Positions 10,723 to 20,566 of a DNA stretch of 64,000 bases are shown one piece after another. How positions within the stretch are numbered: the stretch's first letter is position 1; each line of letters starts with the position of its first letter. Made by a program: the position numbers and the translations under genes. The notes under the pieces are model-generated. The model ran no database searches. It was not told the origin of the DNA and worked only from the letters and a program-made list of their open reading frames with translations. Source of the stretch: Adiantum capillus-veneris (Eukaryota > Streptophyta > Polypodiopsida > Polypodiales > Pteridaceae); contig CM043944.1 in the NCBI GenBank assembly GCA_014529385.2, positions 93,221,476-93,285,475 of the forward strand, written 5' to 3'.

Positions 10723-13700
10723 ATGCAAGCAACAGAGAGGGCCAAGAAGAAGCTCAACCAGAAAGAAAAGTTGCAAGAACTACCAGCATATGAACTGGAC
10801 CCCGATTCAGTCAAAACTGCCAAGACAACCTATCTCTCAAAGGAACAACTTGAGGATCCTCACACCACAGTGTTCACTGGCAGATTCAAGAGCGAGGAGG
10901 GAAATGAAGTAGAGTTGCAAATCCTACCAAAAGAAGTGTACGATGTTGCCGCAAAGCCTGAAACCCCCAACCAACGGCTATGACTCAGAGATTTTAATGA
11001 GCAAGAGCCGTGCAGAGTGGACTTCCAAAAAGCTTACAAGCTTTTGTCCACGATCAAGGAAGATGGAACTGCACAGATTTCTGACCCAAAGGGAATAAAG
11101 TTGAAGTGTTGATCACCAAGGAAATAGAGGCAGAAGCACTCAGATTGCCCACGGAAGGAATGACAATGAGGGCAAGGGATAGGAAGACGGCCGGAACTTT
11201 CACAAAAGAAACCGCCACGGCCACCTTTGCAGACCTTATTCATAAAAAGGTTGAAGAGCCAGCCAGGTTATACCACCAACACTTCCATTTCCTTGCTAAG
11301 AAGCCACCAAGGTATACAACACCAAACCATGCGGTTGCCACCACCTTCACGCAAGTCCTCAAATCAACAACCAAGCAACCGGTTGACCATGCAAAATATG
11401 TTTTGACCACTTTGAAAGGAATAAAGAAAGAAGGAAATATCACATACGTGGGTGCACCAGAGGTGTTGAGAAGGATTGCATACCATGCCATCGGCATGGC
11501 CGACAATCTACTACCTGCTCCAGATCAAAACACTTGGATAGTGTCAACTCAACCATCTCCTCGAGCTACAAGATCTGCCAAAAGATCACACAAGTTAGAT
11601 GAAGAGTCAACTAAAAGTTCGCCGGAACGGCACAGTAGTGAGAGCTCGGATAATGAATAAAAAAGAGCACGACGGGAGGAAATGAAGAGAAAAGCCGTGG
11701 CAACACACCAAGAAGAGCCTGTTCAAAAGCATGCCCGGTTGAAAGAGAGAAACACTCATACCAATGTAGCCACCAAGCACAAGGAAAGGACCCAGAAAAA
11801 TGGGTGCCTAGCGGGCTTAAGGGACCAAGAACCAAGCATCACACCAGGAAGCAGGCTGAAGAACCCACTCAAGTACTGTAATGGAAGCAGAAGCTCTAAA
11901 GTTAAAAGAAGCACAAGAAATGGCAAAGAAGGCAACAGAGGTGGAAGAACATCAAGAGCAAGCAAAGGAAGCCACTGCACAAGGAGAAGAACAACATACT
12001 CAAGGTGATGTGTCTCCCTGTATCTCTTCTCTTGTTTTTGAACACGAGGATCACCCAATGCCAAGTCCACCACCATTACCGGTAGTTAGAACCACAACAA
12101 CTGAGCCAACAAAAAGAAGCAGAACCTGAACATGAAAAAACAGCTGAATATACACAAGAATCTGAACAGCAAGAAGCAGCTAAAACAACACAACAAGCAG
12201 CTGTCTCTACTCAAGAGAAGCAAATAAAGAGAGAGCCAGAGACAGAAAAGGCAGCCAGTCATGCACCAGAAGAGGACTCCACAAAATTTGAGCACACAAC
12301 AGAACAAGAGGCCAAGGAAACACCCTTTACCTCAACAAAACAAGATAAGGCCGAGGCACCACCCTCTACCTCAATAGAAAAAGGTCAGCAGCCACAAGGG
12401 CAACGACAACAACTAGCAGCCATGATGCAGCCAGAGGTAAAAGAATCTATAGAAACATCAAGACAACTAACACAAAGTGAAGATTGGCAATCAAATGATG
12501 AAGTCATCCTGCAAGTGAACGAATATACTAAGCAAATGCAGGAGATGACAAAAAGACTTCGCTCAGTAGCACTTGGCCGTAGCACATGGGCCAAAGAGTT
12601 AGAGATAGTGATGGACACACTCCAAGGGGAGATGGACGACAGACTCAATGTCATCATCGATCTATAGAGGCAAGTGCAGGAGTTAAGAGCAGAAGTTGAA
12701 CAACATTAGCTCGCAAGAGATAAGTAACAGAAAGACATGGAGGAACTAGGTGAGTTGCTCACAAAACTGCCAGATGCACGCAAAGTGAAGGATGATCACC
12801 TGACGGAAGTTACAAATGAACTTCTATCTACAACCCTATCAGCTCAATAGATTGAGGTACAGCTAGATGTAGCCAATGCTTCCCTACAGTACTCAGAACA
12901 AAGAATCAATGATCAGGCGATATTCTTGCGGCAAATACGAGAAAATCCAGTCGTCGCCTCAATCAAGGGAACAGATAAGGTCTACAAGGTGTTAGAAAAG
13001 AAAAATAAGACCTCGAGCTAGAGCTAAAATTAGAGCAGTCTCAGCATAGAGATCTGGCCTTGATGCGGATCCAAAGAGAAGACGAGCTGCTGCAGGAGAT
13101 AGCTGAACTCAAACACGTCAAGCAGCTACCGAGCGAGGAAAGGATAGAAACGCAAGAAGAGGCAGGAACTTTGGAGCAACCTCAGATAGAAATCCCCTCA
13201 GTATCATTTTCTGACATGGAGACACAGTTCGCAGTAGAGCTGAGTCGCAAGGAAGAATTTCAAGTACCCATTATCGAAGCAGATACAGTGCCAATTGTCC
13301 AGCTCTCAAAGGTTGAAGAAGATACACTGAAAGAAAAATTACACAAGAGGTAGATGAGTAGTGGAAGGTAGCAATGAATTGGGAGCTGAGAGTACTTCAT
13401 TCTGTCAATGTCACACAACTCACTCCCAATCAAATAAATGTACAATGGCACCAACAATCCCTGCCCTACCCTCTGATTAAAGTTGAGTTGCTGCAGGCTT
13501 TACACCGACATGCAAGTCGAGGGCACAAATAAAGACCACCCGAAGTGGAGACTCGACTGGCTGAACAAGAATCCCAGGTACTTGATTCTATTCACAAGAG
13601 TACCTGCGGCCCTACAAAAGAATCCTTCCTTCTGTCCTGTACCAAGAGTAAGGACTTGATAGCACATGAGGCACTACTAAAGAAGCGGCCAACTTGGCTG

Positions 13701-14270
13701 AATTACCCCAGATTGCCTGCTCCAAAAAAGGGACAACCGATTGAATAATACATGGTGAAAACCCTAAAGGGCGCCATGTCATTCTTTAAAGTCTTCCAGA
13801 TTTGTCATGTGCTATGTTATACAAAATCTGCCGAATGCTGCTCACCTGCATCAAAGTGTTCAATGAGCCAGAGCAAGCAGGCACCCCTTGGAGGTCATTC
13901 CTTGAGGGTAACAAAGGGTTGTGCTATGATCTCAGTGCCCAACCTTCCGAAGAAGTCCTCTATGGCTTCTATGCCCGATGCATGTTTCTACCTTCTCACA
14001 ATATGATGGAGTTTGAGGAAGCATTCTACATGGGATTCTTCACTTGGAGAACGAAGATATTTGCACCAGTAATCAGCAACCTGACCTCAAGGTTTGTAGA
14101 ATACTCAGCAGTGGAGCTGAAAAACAGAGTAACTATGTAGTTCTTGCAAGTGCCAGATAAGGAATGGAAAATCAGATATCAAAAGGCTCTAATAGCGCTT
14201 TTAGACCACCTCGCCAGCCCGCCAGCCCGAAGACTACTTCAATCCATAAAGCTGTGTCAAGGGACGACAC
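10723..14270 (+). pseudogene. Accessory coiled-coil ORF region, 3' of pol
   Basis: A run of same-strand open segments in all three phases: 10723-10983, 11106-11660, 11881-12129, 12422-12667, 13060-13353, 13545-13748, 13802-14140 and 14164-14391. They read as one decayed protein of roughly 1100 residues. The N-terminal part is mixed and basic (VELQILPKEVYD; KPPRYTTPNHA). A Glu/Gln/Ala/Thr-rich stretch follows, then heptad-like helices (QVNEYTKQMQEMTKRLRSVA; EDELLQEIAELK), then a globular C-terminal part rich in Trp, Phe, Tyr and Cys (LYGFYARCMFLP; FYMGFFTWRTKIFAP). No gag, pol or known domain was recognised. It ends at the PPT, where Tat elements are known to carry extra ORFs. Confidence 0.5.
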
Positions 14271-14288
14271 AAGCGAGGAGGGGGGGAA
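14271..14288 (+). promoter_or_regulatory. Polypurine tract
   Basis: AAGCGAGGAGGGGGGGAA directly precedes TGTTAG, the LTR start. It would prime plus-strand DNA synthesis. Confidence 0.75.
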
Positions 14289-15213
14289 TGTTAGTAGCGA
14301 GCTAACACAGATACCACGGATACCATTTTTCGGAGTTCTCATTGTAAGAACATTTATTATTTTGATAAATCGGAAATATTGTAACTCCTAATTTTTGAAT
14401 AAACCTTGTAATTGATGAGCCGGGGCTACAAGCTTCCAGATTGTATCAACCTGTCATTATCCATCTTTGGTAGAACTCCCAGATTATTCGTTTTGACCAC
14501 CAAAAACCTTGGCTAAGGTATAAAAGCCAATTTTTATAAGTTATTATTAAGTTTTGGATAATGAAATACACAGCGTGAGCTAACAGCGCTCACTTCTTTC
14601 CTTCTCGCGCTTCCTACCCCCTCCCTGGTTGTCACATTACAGTCGTGTTTGTTGCATTGCAACCGTAGGTAAGAGCTCTCCACATTGATGTAAACACATC
14701 ATGGTATTTCGTAGCTTTTGGCATCGTCAACCCACGGCCTAATTTCATTGTAACTAGGAATTTACACTTTCAAATAAAAAACTAAGCTTAGGTGGGGTAT
14801 TGGGGCATCATTGCTAAGCATTTAGATGCATTCTGGGTCAAAAATGACTAGGTCAAAAATCCACTGCTATTAATAATTGTGATTTTGCCACTTGACCTAA
14901 GTGGGATTTGAGACCATAAGCATGTGTGCTTAGGTCTTATAGACATGTCCTAGAAGTTTCATTACGTTTGGATGTCATTTGATGCTGCAACGGATGTGAT
15001 TTGTTTGTCGATGAGCGATTGGCTTTTAGTGATTTCTGTCACTTGAGTGTAGCATGAGTTAGATGCGAGTTGTTAGTTGTTTTCCAAGATATTGACACCC
15101 TCTTGTAGCCTCTATGCACTAGACGAGTCAGCTTCATCCCATGGATTGACAATTTAATCGTGGTCTTGCTAATACTACAATAAGATAGGATAGTGAGTTA
15201 GACACGCATCGCA
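14289..15213 (+). repeat. 3' LTR of family A (plus copy)
   Basis: It starts TGTTAGTAGC right after the PPT. Homology with the inverted copy at 16081-17092 ends near CATCGCA at 15213, giving TG...CA ends and about 925 bp. TATAAAA lies at 14519-14525, and the conserved AGCGTGAGCTAAC block (near 14572) is a likely transcript start region. The TGGTATTTCG at 14711 resembles a PBS but lies inside the shared homology, so it is treated as LTR-internal. Confidence 0.7.
14519..14525 (+). promoter_or_regulatory. TATA box of family A LTR
   Basis: TATAAAA within AAGGTATAAAAGCCAA; conserved in the minus LTR at 16769-16775. Confidence 0.6.
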
Positions 15214-16080
15214 TAGATGTAAACATAAATATCATTGTAGGTTGCATGGGGGATGCACTATGTAATCACATTATTGCATAATGTGAGTTCAAAAGGAGGG
15301 GTTTTAAAATACAAAAATTTTAAGCAATTCAACAGAGATACATTAAAATAAGGAGTTTTTATATTCAATTTTGCAAAAAGCTTCCTAAAATAAGGGGTCA
15401 TTTTATTCATTTAGACATGTTAAAAGAGGGTTTTTTTAATATATCCCGCAAACACATGTTATATAGGGGGTACTGAATGGTGAACCCCCAAGGTAGGTTG
15501 ACAATTTGGTGGGGTGCAGAACAAGTTTAAGTCCTTTCACAATGACAATTGGCAAGCCATGTAAACTATTTATTTGTAAAGTGTTGGCCATGAGAACCAC
15601 CTTAACTACTGCTCTATTGTCTATCAACGCTGGAGTTTAAGTAGAGTCATTTATGACTTTATATCTATTGCTTGAATTATTTAATGACTTTATCCACTTT
15701 GCAAGTTGGAGATCTTGCATTCAAGTCTATCACCATTAGAGTTAGAGTACATTTATAAGGTTAAGTGACAAGTAATGTTTACCACCATTGTCCATCACCA
15801 ATGTCAAATAATGCTTTGATGTCTATCACCAATGGAGATAAATACACTTAGGACACTAATATTAGGGCCACCATCTTGGATCTATACCAAGTAGAACCAT
15901 TTATGACTTTTTAGAAACATGTTTCTTGAATCAATTGACTTTATCCACTTGTACCAACAAAGTTAAGAGTGCATTTATAAGGTTAAGTGACAAGTCTTGT
16001 TTACCACCATTGTCTATCAACATCGTCAAATACTATTTTAATGTCCATTATCATTGAAGTTAAGTACATATAGGAAACGG
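15214..16080 (+). repeat. Repeat B, left copy, with internal tandem units
   Basis: DNA between the two convergent LTRs, without genes. Units of about 250 bp recur (from 15643 and 15890), each with a TTTATGACTTT...ACTTTATCCACTT...GGTTAAGTGACAAGT pattern. An inverted, longer copy lies at 23275-24005. A MITE interrupts this copy at 15245-15492. B is cut off at 16080 by the minus-strand LTR. The right copy adjoins a hAT transposase relic, so B may be hAT subterminal sequence; that is inference. Confidence 0.7.
15245..15492. mobile_element. hAT-type MITE, copy 1 (248 bp)
   Basis: Ends CATGGGGGATGCAC and, inverted, CTTGGGGGTTCACC. It is flanked by an 8-bp duplication, GTAGGTTG (15237-15244 and 15493-15500). 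The inverted B copy near 23990 shows the same site uninterrupted, which confirms the insertion. The body is 247-248 bp in both copies and has no coding capacity. Confidence 0.85.
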
Positions 16081-17092
16081 TGGATGGGTTTCCTAACCTC
16101 ATCTTATCTTATTGCAGACATAGCGAGAATCACGAATATAAATGTCAATCCATGGGACGCAGCTGACTCGACTAGTGAATAGAGGCTACAAGTGGGTGTC
16201 AATCTCTGGGTAAACAACAGACAACTTGCATCTAACTCAAGATACACTCAAATGACCTAAGTCATCAAAAGCTAGTCGCTAATTGGCAAGCAAACCATGA
16301 TCGTTACAACATCAAATGACATCCGAATGTTATGAAACTTTTAGAACAAGTATATAAGACTTAAGCACACATGCTTATGGTCCCAAATCTCACTTTTGAT
16401 GAAGTGTAAAAAATGCGATTATTAACAACGATGAGATTTTGACCTAGTCGTTTTTGACACCGAATGCATCTAAATGCTTAACAATGATGCCCCAATACCC
16501 CGCTTATGCTTAGTTTGTGATTTCCTAGCTTAAATTCCTACTTATGATGAAATTAGGCCACGGGTTGACGACACCAAAAACTACGGTTTACCATGATATA
16601 TTTACGTCAATGCGTAGAGATCTTACCTACGGTTGCAACGCAATAGACGGCACTGCAATGTGACAACCAACAAGGGAGTAGGAAGCATGAGAAGGAGAGA
16701 AGTGAGCACCGTTAGCTCACGCTGTGTATTTCTTATCCAAAACTTAATCAAAAATTTACAAAGTTGGCTTTTATACCTTATCCAAGGTCTAAAATGGGTA
16801 ATGTCCGGCACCCAAGACCTTTTGAGGCTCTAAAACGTACTGTATCTGCAACCTTAGGTACACTAACTGACCTATTCTTTACATCTTGGAAATATTATTG
16901 AGCCCGTAAGAGGTTACAATTATCGCAATGGCTAAATAAATCGGAAAATTATAAGACATGCCCATTTTGGAAAAATGTGAAAAGTGTGTAACTCCAATCT
17001 TCACTGCTTCTTCATATTGATCTTCGATGTTCATTCATAAGGCTTTGATCTTTAGCAGCTCTTGTTGTTAACTGACATCGGCTTAGTTAACA
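16081..17092 (-). repeat. 3' LTR of a minus-strand family A relative
   Basis: On the minus strand it starts TGTTAACTAAG after a purine tract and ends CCATCCA, about 1012 bp. It aligns along its length, inverted, with 14289-15213, including the TATAAAA box, the AGCGTGAGCTAAC block and the TTTGGxxTCGTCAACCC region. It was apparently inserted into repeat B: AGGAAACGG at its flank resembles AGGACACTG in the other B copy. Confidence 0.7.
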
Positions 17093-17110
17093 TTCCCCCC
17101 TTTTGATTTT
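17093..17110 (-). promoter_or_regulatory. Polypurine tract (minus strand)
   Basis: On the minus strand AAAATCAAAAGGGGGGAA lies directly before the LTR TG. An open segment encoding ...GRTLKSKGGNVN runs across it. Confidence 0.7.
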
Positions 17111-18279
17111 AGTGTCCGTCCTTGGGCACTATTGAGAAGTGCCCGTGGAGACAATGGAAGGTTTTGATTGGTTGTTGATGGGCTGATTGTCTTCATTTGT
17201 CGTTGAATTTGCTGAAGAGGTTTGATTTGCTGCAACATCTTCATTGGTCCAAAGTTTTTTAATGTGAGAGATGATGTTGCATTTTTCTGTAATAGCATAA
17301 TGATGAGGTTGTTGTTTATTTATAAAAGTATGCAAAAGGGAAGTAGAATGATGAGGTTTTACTAAATTAGGGTCTAATACCTGGATGACCAAAGGAAAAA
17401 AACCTAGTGGGAAAAAAGTACCTTTGGGATATGCGCATTATTGGAGTACTTAGTAGCATGGTAAATATTAGTGAAGTATTGAAGTGATTATTTGCTTGAT
17501 GAAACATACATAGGTGGAAGCAAAGAAGAGTGTCTAATGTATATGTGTGATGATGGGACATCCTATATGCATACATAGAAATGCATGGGAAACAATATGT
17601 TGTGCAAGAAAGATTTTAAGGGGTTTCTTCAGAAAGATGGTGTAGCTATAAAAGCACACAACATGGCTTTGCAAGCTGGCACCCCTTTAAGAATGGTTTT
17701 CATTGTCGATGATGTGTGCTCTCATATTACTGTGCACTGTGCGTGAATGCTGGACTCTACGACACTCCACCAATTGTAAGTTAATAGAGTTTGACTCTTA
17801 TGCTCATCTCATCCAGCATGAACGACATGACTTAGATATGCTAAACTCTTCCAGCTTGAGTATAAGCCTAATAACTGTGACTCTTAGCACAAAGTTTATT
17901 ACGGCTTGAAGCTTTGTGACTAATGCTTTGCTCATTTTATGGCTCAGCAGCTCGAATCCGACTATGTCAAAGAGTGTTTTTTTTTTTGGAACACCCTTGT
18001 GGCTTGACTTTTTACACTCTTGTGCTTACTACAAACATTTCTTCAGGTAAAATTAAGCTTGAGTCCTCAAAAAGAGGATTAGTGAAGGACCAAATTGGCA
18101 TTGAAGGTTTGTTTTGCCATACCTGTTTTATCTTCTTCAAATATGCATTCGCGTTGGTTGGGTTGTGCTTCTTTGACTGTGAAGACTCCATTATCTGTTT
18201 GATTCTCCAATTAGGCCAAGGAATCTTTGAGGTTGTTATAGGCCTCTGTTAGCTGTCGGCATCTAGATTTTGACTTGGT
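17111..18279 (-). other. 3' non-pol region of minus-strand element
   Basis: It lies between the basic-tail ORF and the PPT. Short minus-strand open segments occur (17083-17298; 17129-17392; 17367-17576), the first rich in Gln, Lys and Pro. A stretch near 17760-17920 reads LVTKLQAVINFVLR on the minus strand and may be decayed coding sequence. No domain was recognised. Confidence 0.35.
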
Positions 18280-18816
18280 TCATTGGAAGCCTTTAGGAAT
18301 CCAAATCTCTTGAGGACCTTTGGAACTCCTTTGTTGACTTTGCTTAGCTCTAGGTCTTGTTGAGCTCTTGAGATCTTCATGCAGGTCTAGTGTAGTCACA
18401 CTTGGCTTGTGGTTGACTGGTAGCCAAACCTTGTAAAACCTGTGTAGAATCCTTGTCCAAGAGGAAGATTTTTTGATATCCATCTTTGTTTTGTATCCTC
18501 TTGAGAGTTGGTATACTTTAGCATCTTTCGATGTTATTCTATTGTATACGTGCTTCTTAGGTATCCTAGGATATTTTCGAGGTTGATACCTTATGGCCCT
18601 TCTTTCTTGGGAGGGACTTGATGTTACTTCATATGCCATCTTTGTTCTGTATCCTCTTGAGAGTTTGTATACTTTAGCATCTTTCGATGTTATTCTGTTG
18701 TATACATGCTTCTTAGGTATCCTGGGATATTGTCGAGGTTGATACCTTATGGCCCTTCTTTCTTGGGAGGGACTTGATGTTACTTCATATGCCATTACCT
18801 GAGGTTTTGATATCAA
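18280..18816 (-). CDS. Basic ORF with exact 52-residue tandem duplication
   Basis: 178 codons open on the minus strand. Two 156-bp units lie head to tail (18481-18636 and 18637-18792) with about six base differences, encoding MAYEVTSSPSQERRAIRYQP...KDAKVY.LSRGY.TK twice with three residue changes. The C-terminal part reads FYKVWLPVNHK and then GPQEIWIPKGF, echoing the IWVPK tail of family A. It is strongly basic. It lies downstream of the protease-like fragments, matching the PR2-then-basic-tail order of 7410-8528. The unit length keeps the frame open, which is notable in so decayed a region. Function is unknown. Confidence 0.5.
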   Translation of the reverse strand: MISKPQVMAYEVTSSPSQERRAIRYQPRQYPRIPKKHVYNRITSKDAKVYKLSRGYRTKMAYEVTSSPSQERRAIRYQPRKYPRIPKKHVYNRITSKDAKVYQLSRGYKTKMDIKKSSSWTRILHRFYKVWLPVNHKPSVTTLDLHEDLKSSTRPRAKQSQQRSSKGPQEIWIPKGFQ

Positions 18817-19129
18817 TATCTGTCTGTTACCTCTATAGTACTCCTGTTCTTTTAAGCTCCATTATGATGCTATCCATCCCATGTGTTTTTCTTTCTGTGT
18901 TGATTTCCTATCTTTAATCCAAACTGGATCATTGAGTTTGACTAAACTGCTCGGAACAAACACTTGCTTGACTATCTTTTGCTTGAATAATTTGGCTGAA
19001 ATATCTTTGTTTTTGTGGGTGTCTTTCTAGAGGTTTCAGTTGGCTCAGCAATTGACTTGAAGTTTTGAAAGCCTGACTTGCTTTAAGAAGTTGATCCATG
19101 AGGGTTCTTTGATGTAGAGGCATATGCTG

Positions 19130-19620
19130 TCACACCTTTCATACTCATCGGTGGAAGGTCCACTTTAGCTTTAACTTTGTATGCAAGATTTGTCTTTGAT
19201 TCCTGTGACTTTTGCAACTTTGAATCTAGCATTAACGATACCTATATCTGCTGCTTGCTATCTCTTGGAAAGTTGAGTAGTAGTATTGTATCTTCTTTGT
19301 AGGCCTTGTGTTGGTCTTACCAATGATGTCTAAGGATGACATCTGCATGCATGTGTTTTGAAGACTTTACTTGAAACTTTACCTGCTCTTCAGCTTCTGG
19401 ATGCTAAGTGTAGCAACATTTCTTCTTGATCACTTGTAGCCTTACCTAGCATTGCCTTATGGTTCTGTTTTCTTGGAGTGATCTTGAGTATTCTTTGGAT
19501 GCTATCTACAACCATATTGCACTTTGCTTCTTTATCCACTAGAGCATTGCATCTGACACTTGATCCTTTTGTACTGCTAAGAACTACAACTATTCTCATT
19601 GGAGGTTCTATTGAATATTT
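19130..19620 (-). pseudogene. Retropepsin-like fragment b
   Basis: On the minus strand SSVRCNALVDKEAKCNMVV (about 19504-19560) matches the layout of a retropepsin active-site region, but the box reads DKEA rather than DTGA. After a frameshift, FQVKSSKHMHADVILRHHW (about 19300-19370) looks like the closing ADVILGHPW box. Stops are frequent. No RT follows; the charged or basic ORF and then PPT and LTR do. This parallels PR2 of family A. Confidence 0.45.
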
Positions 19621-20089
19621 TTGCTTTGCTTTTGTAAAGGTCTCATCTTGATCTAAATATGTCTCTATGGAGGGTGGTTTGAGACTTTGTTTCCACTCTG
19701 ACTTACATCGTTGATTCGACTGATAATGTATGGATCTTTGGACTTCCTATTTCTTCTTGGTTGTCTTCAATTTTAATCTTCTTTACTTCTTGTCTTGGTG
19801 GAATTCTCTACGCAATAGCTTTTGTGGTTGCTTGTTGCTCCGTTTAATCTGCACTTGCTATTGCCTGATTTGCATAAGCGCTTCTAAAGTTCTTTTCGAT
19901 GGAGATGAATCATCTTCAATGAGATCTGCTTTGATATCAGTCTCCATTTTAAATATGCTTGAGGACTTTGTGCTGTCGTCCGCGGGTGACCAGTCTTGGT
20001 CTTCATTCTTTGTTGTCTGTGATGACTCCATCATGTTTGAACTTTGTGTCTCTAACATCTTCTGGGCCATTGGCATTCCCACTATGCTG

Positions 20090-20340
20090 TTGTATGGTAT
20101 ATCCTTTGTTGTGATCACGTGGAATTAGGCAATGATGATCTGTATACCTACCTGAATGGCAATGGAGATGATTCCGCAACATTTTTCTCGTTTGTTTCTA
20201 GATATGTCAATGAATTCAGGAGCATCTTCTAGCTATGGTTGGGCACATTTTTTCCAAGTGCGAAAAGACATGAGGTTCTTGTCTAACCAAAAATCTAGCT
20301 TTACTTCACCTGACAACTTTTCTTCGTTTTTTCACTGGTG
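20090..20340 (-). pseudogene. Retropepsin-like fragment a
   Basis: On the minus strand VKLDFWLDKNLMSFRTW is followed by GIISIAIQVGIQIIIA and FHVITTKDIPYNSIVGMP (about 20070-20125). The last resembles the protease closing block FxVxxxxxPYNxILGRPW. The active-site Asp region is not visible. It lies just upstream, in minus-strand sense, of fragment b, with a Ser/Asp-rich linker (19858-20060) between. Tandem proteases or a duplicated relic are both possible. Confidence 0.35.
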
Positions 20341-20566
20341 ATGTTGCACTTGATCTTCTTAGGATTTCTTTATGTATTGATTGATTTTGTAGTGGCAATG
20401 TCTAGTTTTAACTTTTTCTACGTTGGCTTTGTCTTGATCACCTGCTTCCATTGATGTTGACCCGTATCACTATGATACTGCACCTTTTTCTTGCAACTGT
20501 GGAGCATTGTCTGCTTGCATTTGAGTAACTTTTGATCCTCATCCATACCTGGAAGAAAAAATAATT

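Larger units (their letters stand above)
1..15213 (+). mobile_element. Family A Ty3/gypsy retrotransposon, 5' end outside window
   Basis: Plus-strand order seen: gag (85-1821), coiled-coil linker, protease, RT-RNase H, integrase, second protease-like domain, basic tail (to 8528), spacer, charged ORF region (10723-14270), purine tract and LTR (14289-15213). No 5' LTR is visible. I treat the whole as one giant element because no copy of the 14289 LTR occurs between 8528 and 14288, and because minus-strand relics at 17093-20560, with protease-like and basic-tail pieces, run into the same LTR family. The alternative is that a separate LTR begins at 8561, where TGTTAACG follows a purine-rich run and TATAAATA lies at 8653; that would make two abutting elements. 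All coding parts carry stops or frameshifts. Confidence 0.55.

Noticed and set aside
14711-14730. TGGTATTTCGTAGC as a PBS, making the LTR 422 bp
   Set aside because: Homology between the two inverted LTRs continues past this point to about 15213 in both, and a PPT precedes each, so it is better taken as LTR-internal.
18280-19620. Endogenous pararetrovirus fragment
   Set aside because: Protease-like and basic ORFs suggested it, but no movement-protein, coat-protein or RT signature was found, and a PPT followed by an LTR fits an LTR retrotransposon.
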